From the NCBI GenBank assembly GCA_017478625.1, contig JAFVDF010000001.1, forward strand, positions 1 through 64,000: a DNA stretch of 64,000 bases, in the 5' to 3' direction. A program made the translations under genes and the position numbers. This DNA is from Alloprevotella sp. (GTDB lineage Bacteria; Bacteroidota; Bacteroidia; Bacteroidales; Bacteroidaceae). Each line of letters begins with the position of its first letter. Position 1 is the first letter of the stretch. Positions 60,844 through 64,000 of this stretch are shown in pieces. The notes beneath the pieces were generated by a model. The model worked only from the letters and a program-made list of their open reading frames with translations. It did no database searches and was not told where the DNA came from.

Positions 60844-61764
60844 TTACCTATTGCAGTGCTCAAAGAAATTAATAGCATCAAGTTCGGCTTTCAGACGGAC
60901 TTCCTCTTCGGGAGTAACATTCTGGAAAGGCGTGCGATTCGGCCCCATATCCAGACCAAGGAACTTCATAATTCTTTTACCGCCCACGATGTTGCCCCGA
61001 TAATGGCATATTACATCAATGACATCTTGTGCGTAGTTCTGATAGTTGCGTGCAGCCTCTAAATCGTTGCGATACCAGGCTTCTTGAATGTTTACAAGAC
61101 AACGTCCGTTGTAGTTGGATGTGCCACAGATTCCTCCTTCTGCTCCGCCTAAGGCAAGACTGGCCAGGATAGTCTCATCTTGTCCGTGGAGCATATCATA
61201 GCGTCCGTCCTTATATCGGCGACATTTATTGTATTCATAAAGACTTTCGAAGGTGTATTTAATGCCTGCAAAGTTGGGTATTCTGCCACTCTCGTCTATT
61301 GCCGTCAGAAAATCGTACATTGAAAGGAAGCAATTGTTGAATGCCGGGATATGATAGAAATAGAATGGCAACTCGGGGGCCCCTACGGCAATTTCCTCGC
61401 AGTATTTAATCAGTTCCTCAATGCGTCCGATGCGTGGGAATGGGCTGGCCATGGCTCCGATAGCATATGCTCCAATCTCCTGGGCGTGTCGTGCTAAATC
61501 GCGACTTTCTTTCACACTACAACTTCCTACGTGAACGATGACCTTGAAGCCTTCTGGTACCACATTGATCCATGTCTCAGCCAACTTCTTGCGCTCTTCG
61601 GGGGTGAGCATATAGCCCTCTCCAGATGAACCATTGATGAACACGCCTTTCAGTCCGTTGCGGGCGAGCAGATCCGCATAAGCCGGAATGATGTCATAAT
61701 TAACACTGAAATCTTCGTGCATCGGTGTGAACGGTGCATCAATGAGTCCTTTTATTTTCTCCAT
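60844..61764 (-). CDS. nanA: N-acetylneuraminate lyase
   Basis: NanA splits N-acetylneuraminate into pyruvate and N-acetylmannosamine. The 306-residue DHDPS-family barrel has INGSSGEG (44-50), the active-site Tyr137 in FYFYHIPAF and the Schiff-base Lys169 in FAGIKYTFES; the IPAF segment is typical of lyases for sialic acid rather than DapA. The start at 61764 (MEKIKGLIDAPFTPM) matches family N-termini better than 61830. A terminator follows, then the NanM-symporter gene. Confidence 0.94.
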   Translation of the reverse strand: MEKIKGLIDAPFTPMHEDFSVNYDIIPAYADLLARNGLKGVFINGSSGEGYMLTPEERKKLAETWINVVPEGFKVIVHVGSCSVKESRDLARHAQEIGAYAIGAMASPFPRIGRIEELIKYCEEIAVGAPELPFYFYHIPAFNNCFLSMYDFLTAIDESGRIPNFAGIKYTFESLYEYNKCRRYKDGRYDMLHGQDETILASLALGGAEGGICGTSNYNGRCLVNIQEAWYRNDLEAARNYQNYAQDVIDVICHYRGNIVGGKRIMKFLGLDMGPNRTPFQNVTPEEEVRLKAELDAINFFEHCNR

Positions 61765-61795
61765 ATCTGAATTGATTTTATAGTTTAATTTTCTA

Positions 61796-61803
61796 CAAAA
61801 ATA
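61796..61803 (-). promoter_or_regulatory. Candidate -7 element of nanA
   Basis: TATTTTTG on the minus strand matches TAnnTTTG, 32 bases before the nanA start. A TTG about 24 nt upstream is slightly too far for an ideal -33 box. Confidence 0.5.
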
Positions 61804-61831
61804 ATCAATTATTTCTGTAATTCTAAACAAG

Positions 61832-61862
61832 AAAAAGAGAGGACACTTCTGCCCCCTCTTTT
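61832..61862 (-). terminator. Rho-independent terminator after the TPR gene
   Basis: On the minus strand AAAAGAGGGGGCA pairs with TGTCCTCTCTTTT (61833-61862), two G-U pairs, 4-base loop, then a T run. It ends the gyrA-TPR transcript. Confidence 0.85.
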
Positions 61863-61886
61863 CATTATGGAATTTTGCAATAGGTC

Positions 61887-63134
61887 TTACTCAACAAGTG
61901 GGTCAAGTTCTTTGGCTTCATCTTCCATCTTCAAATTGCGATATACGCTACGCAATTCGCCGGCCCAGTGCTTCTTGTTTTCAGGGTCAAGCTGACGTAC
62001 GCGCTCAAGGTATATGCGAGCATTCTTATAGTATGGTACAACTTGCTCGTTCCATATTTTATCGTACTTGGCCTTTATTGCTGGCGTAGTGCCGTAAGGC
62101 AGTTTTATTTCGTTAGAATTAACCTTGTTGGCTACATCATTGATGTAGTTGTAAGCGAGCTTGAGGTTTGCGTCCAAATCATCAGGATTGATTTCCAAAG
62201 CCTTTTTGTAGTCAGCTTCTGCATTGGCATAATCAATCGGTGCTAAGTTGGAATTAACATATCCGCGTACATAGTATGGAGTTGCATCATTGGGATATTT
62301 GTTTATAAAGTTTGTAGCCACTGACAGTGCAGTCTCCTTGTCTTTATGGAGTAGTTCGTAGAGTAAGTTCTGCGTAACATCAGCGTTTCCTCCCTTTACA
62401 ATGAAATCTTCCAATACATCAAAGTAGGCAACTGAATCATTTTTCTCGGCATTGGCTTGTAGCATCATCCAGTACAAGTCGGTCTGTCCTTTGGGATACT
62501 TCTCCATTGCCACTTTTGCATTAGCCAATACTCCATCCCAATCTTTCAGCTGGTAGCTGAGCAGGGCTATGTTGAAAAGAGCTTGGTTATAGTTTTCTTT
62601 TCCTTCCCCTTCGTAGAAGCCCTGAGTTTCTTCCGGACTGAAAACGGGGTGCTTGGGCAACTCATAATACTTCTTAAAGTATTCCAGTGATTTCTGGTTC
62701 TCACCCATCATACTTGCGAACTGAGCCGCATAGTTGTAAAAGTCCATCATCTGGGTGATGTTGAGTTTGTTCATAGTCAAAAATTCACCCTTCTTACCTT
62801 TTTTATCTGCTGCAAAGTCTGCCTCATTACTCTTCGTGATGGCTTCAATTGCTTTGTCTAAGCCCGTGCAGTATAGCAAGGTGTCAAAAGGCTCTCCTTG
62901 GGCGGCTTTTGCCAACTCCGGCTGGAAGATGTTTATATAGCACTGACCAATCTGACGATAGATCTCTGCAAATTTTGTGGTCTTAGGATTTTCCAAAGCA
63001 GGCTCCAGATAGCCTAAAGCCTTATCCCACTTGCCCATTAGTTCAGCCTCTTTGGCTTTTAAGAGCGCACTGTTCTGAGCGGTCATAGAAGTGGCCGAGA
63101 GAATGAAAAGTGCTGACAGAAGAATTTTTTTCAT
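61887..63134 (-). CDS. Periplasmic tetratricopeptide repeat protein
   Basis: A 415-residue protein with a signal peptide (cleaved after MTAQ) and several TPR-like repeats (LLKAKEAELMGKWDKALGYLEPAL; NQALFNIALLSYQLKDWDGVL; NAEADYKKALEINPDDLDANL). TPR arrays mediate protein contacts. It is 12 bases after gyrA, an order common in Bacteroidetes, although no functional tie to gyrase is known. Confidence 0.88.
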   Translation of the reverse strand: MKKILLSALFILSATSMTAQNSALLKAKEAELMGKWDKALGYLEPALENPKTTKFAEIYRQIGQCYINIFQPELAKAAQGEPFDTLLYCTGLDKAIEAITKSNEADFAADKKGKKGEFLTMNKLNITQMMDFYNYAAQFASMMGENQKSLEYFKKYYELPKHPVFSPEETQGFYEGEGKENYNQALFNIALLSYQLKDWDGVLANAKVAMEKYPKGQTDLYWMMLQANAEKNDSVAYFDVLEDFIVKGGNADVTQNLLYELLHKDKETALSVATNFINKYPNDATPYYVRGYVNSNLAPIDYANAEADYKKALEINPDDLDANLKLAYNYINDVANKVNSNEIKLPYGTTPAIKAKYDKIWNEQVVPYYKNARIYLERVRQLDPENKKHWAGELRSVYRNLKMEDEAKELDPLVE

Positions 63135-63146
63135 AGTCGTATGGTT

Positions 63147-64000
63147 TTAAGATTGGATAATATTTTCTGAGTTTTCTGTTGGCTGGTCTTGTTCGACGGT
63201 TGTTTCTGCAGGTTCCTCGTCATCATTGCTGGATGGAACCTTGCATACACTACTTATGACATCATTTCGCTTCGAAAGATTAATCAAGGTTACTCCTTGA
63301 GTGGCTCTACCCATTACGCGAACCTCGGAGGTTTTCAGTCGAATAGTGATACCACTCTTGTTGATAATCATAAGGTCGTCGTCATCCGTCACGCATTTAA
63401 TGGCATTTACAGGACCTGTCTTTTCCGTTATCTGGAGCGTCTTTACACCCTTACCTCCGCGATTGGTAATGCGGTAGTCTTCTACGGCACTCTTCTTGCC
63501 GAAGCCTTTCTGACTGACAACCATAATGGTTTCACGCTCCGGATCGTTGACGCAAACCATGCCTACAACCGCATCATCGTCGTTGTCGAGAGTTATACCA
63601 CGTACTCCCGTCGCACCACGACCCATATCGCGTACAGCACTTTCGTGGAAGCGGATAGCACGGCCACCGCGATTGGCTATGATTAGTTCGTTGTTGCCAT
63701 TGGTAAGGACAGCGCTCACTACTCTATCTTCCGGACGGATGTTTATGGCTATAATACCATTGGCCCTCGGTCTGGAATAGAGAGACAAGGATGTTTTCTT
63801 TACAATACCCCTTTGCGTGCAGAATACGATATAATGCGAATTGCAGAATTCAGCATCGTTCAGTTTCTTTACATAAAGGCAGGCATTGATGGCATCGTCG
63901 TTTTCTATATTCAACATATTCTGAATGGCGCGACCCTTGGCATTCTTATTGCCTTCAGGCAGTTCGTAGGCTTTCAGCCAGTAGCAACGACCTTTTGCCG
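63147..64000 (-). CDS. gyrA: DNA gyrase subunit A, C-terminal part (gene runs off the window)
   Basis: The minus-strand frame is open through position 64000 and encodes at least 284 residues of the GyrA C-terminal beta-pinwheel: KGRAIQN, TQRGIVKKTSLSLYSRPRANGI, NRGGRAIRF, GKGVKTLQI and VMGRATQGVTLINL are repeated GyrA-box-like blades. QKGFGKKS and RGGKGVKT are typical. The tail is acidic and Gln/Glu-rich. The catalytic N-terminus lies outside the window. GyrA cuts and rejoins DNA to introduce negative supercoils. Confidence 0.96.
   Translation of the reverse strand, partial: AKGRCYWLKAYELPEGNKNAKGRAIQNMLNIENDDAINACLYVKKLNDAEFCNSHYIVFCTQRGIVKKTSLSLYSRPRANGIIAINIRPEDRVVSAVLTNGNNELIIANRGGRAIRFHESAVRDMGRGATGVRGITLDNDDDAVVGMVCVNDPERETIMVVSQKGFGKKSAVEDYRITNRGGKGVKTLQITEKTGPVNAIKCVTDDDDLMIINKSGITIRLKTSEVRVMGRATQGVTLINLSKRNDVISSVCKVPSSNDDEEPAETTVEQDQPTENSENIIQS

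Overview
This window is a stretch of a Bacteroidales chromosome, most likely from the Prevotellaceae/Bacteroidaceae side of the order. Three things point there. The promoters fit the Bacteroidetes pattern, a -33 TTTG and a -7 TAnnTTTG, best seen before the SRP RNA and rpoD. Start sites lack Shine-Dalgarno sequences. The gene neighbourhoods are typical of the phylum: tsaB-DUF4290-murA-rimM-dxr-rseP-LptF/G, serC-serA-DUF1015, HU-mS38-like-rng, gyrA-TPR, an OmpH-like lipoprotein with a coiled-coil gene, zapA and rny, and a Rho with a long disordered insert. I see no IS element, prophage, CRISPR array or rRNA operon. Most of the window is core chromosome with a few accessory insertions.

Layout. 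0-8.5 kb: tRNA-Thr and SRP RNA, nadK, pdxJ, a DJ-1 family protein, recG, rho and rarA. 8.5-20 kb (visibly AT-richer): a glycogen synthase and alpha-glucan phosphorylase pair, smpB with a secreted GH5 beta-mannanase behind it, envelope and division genes (OmpH-like, coiled coil, zapA), rny and the PPi-dependent phosphofructokinase. 20-22.1 kb: an unfamiliar two-gene cassette, a membrane-anchored nuclease-like protein with a zinc ribbon followed by an ADP-ribosylglycohydrolase-fold protein lacking its metal-binding motifs. 22-35.3 kb: a GH25 lysozyme and then a long plus-strand run (tsaB to pyrH) for tRNA modification, peptidoglycan, isoprenoids and LPS export. 35.5-42 kb, minus strand: rlmN, pdxA and a five-gene set (NTP transferase, ATP-grasp, CDP-alcohol phosphotransferase, LPG-synthase-type membrane protein, HAD phosphatase) that looks like a pathway for an uncharacterised polar lipid. 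42-47.3 kb: a SPOR lipoprotein, the primary sigma factor, and serC-serA-DUF1015. 47.4-50.5 kb: rng, a 29-residue mS38-like protein, HU, rpiB. 50.5-62 kb: transketolase and two groups of sialic-acid genes (YhcH/NanQ-like and AGE epimerase; NanM-symporter fusion and nanA), with three membrane or unknown genes between. The right edge holds a TPR protein and the 3' part of gyrA.

The most striking non-coding feature is a set of four intergenic arrays, near 2.7, 35.4, 47.4 and 57.8 kb. Each has exactly three copies of a 13-bp palindrome, TTCACASTGTGAA, on an exact 21-bp period (two helical turns). Three of the four lie between convergent transcription units.

Functionally, pdxJ, pdxA and serC contribute to pyridoxal phosphate synthesis, and serC with serA to serine. 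rpiB and tkt cover the non-oxidative pentose phosphate branch. NanM-SSS, nanA, YhcH and AGE together would import sialic acid and convert it to N-acetylglucosamine.
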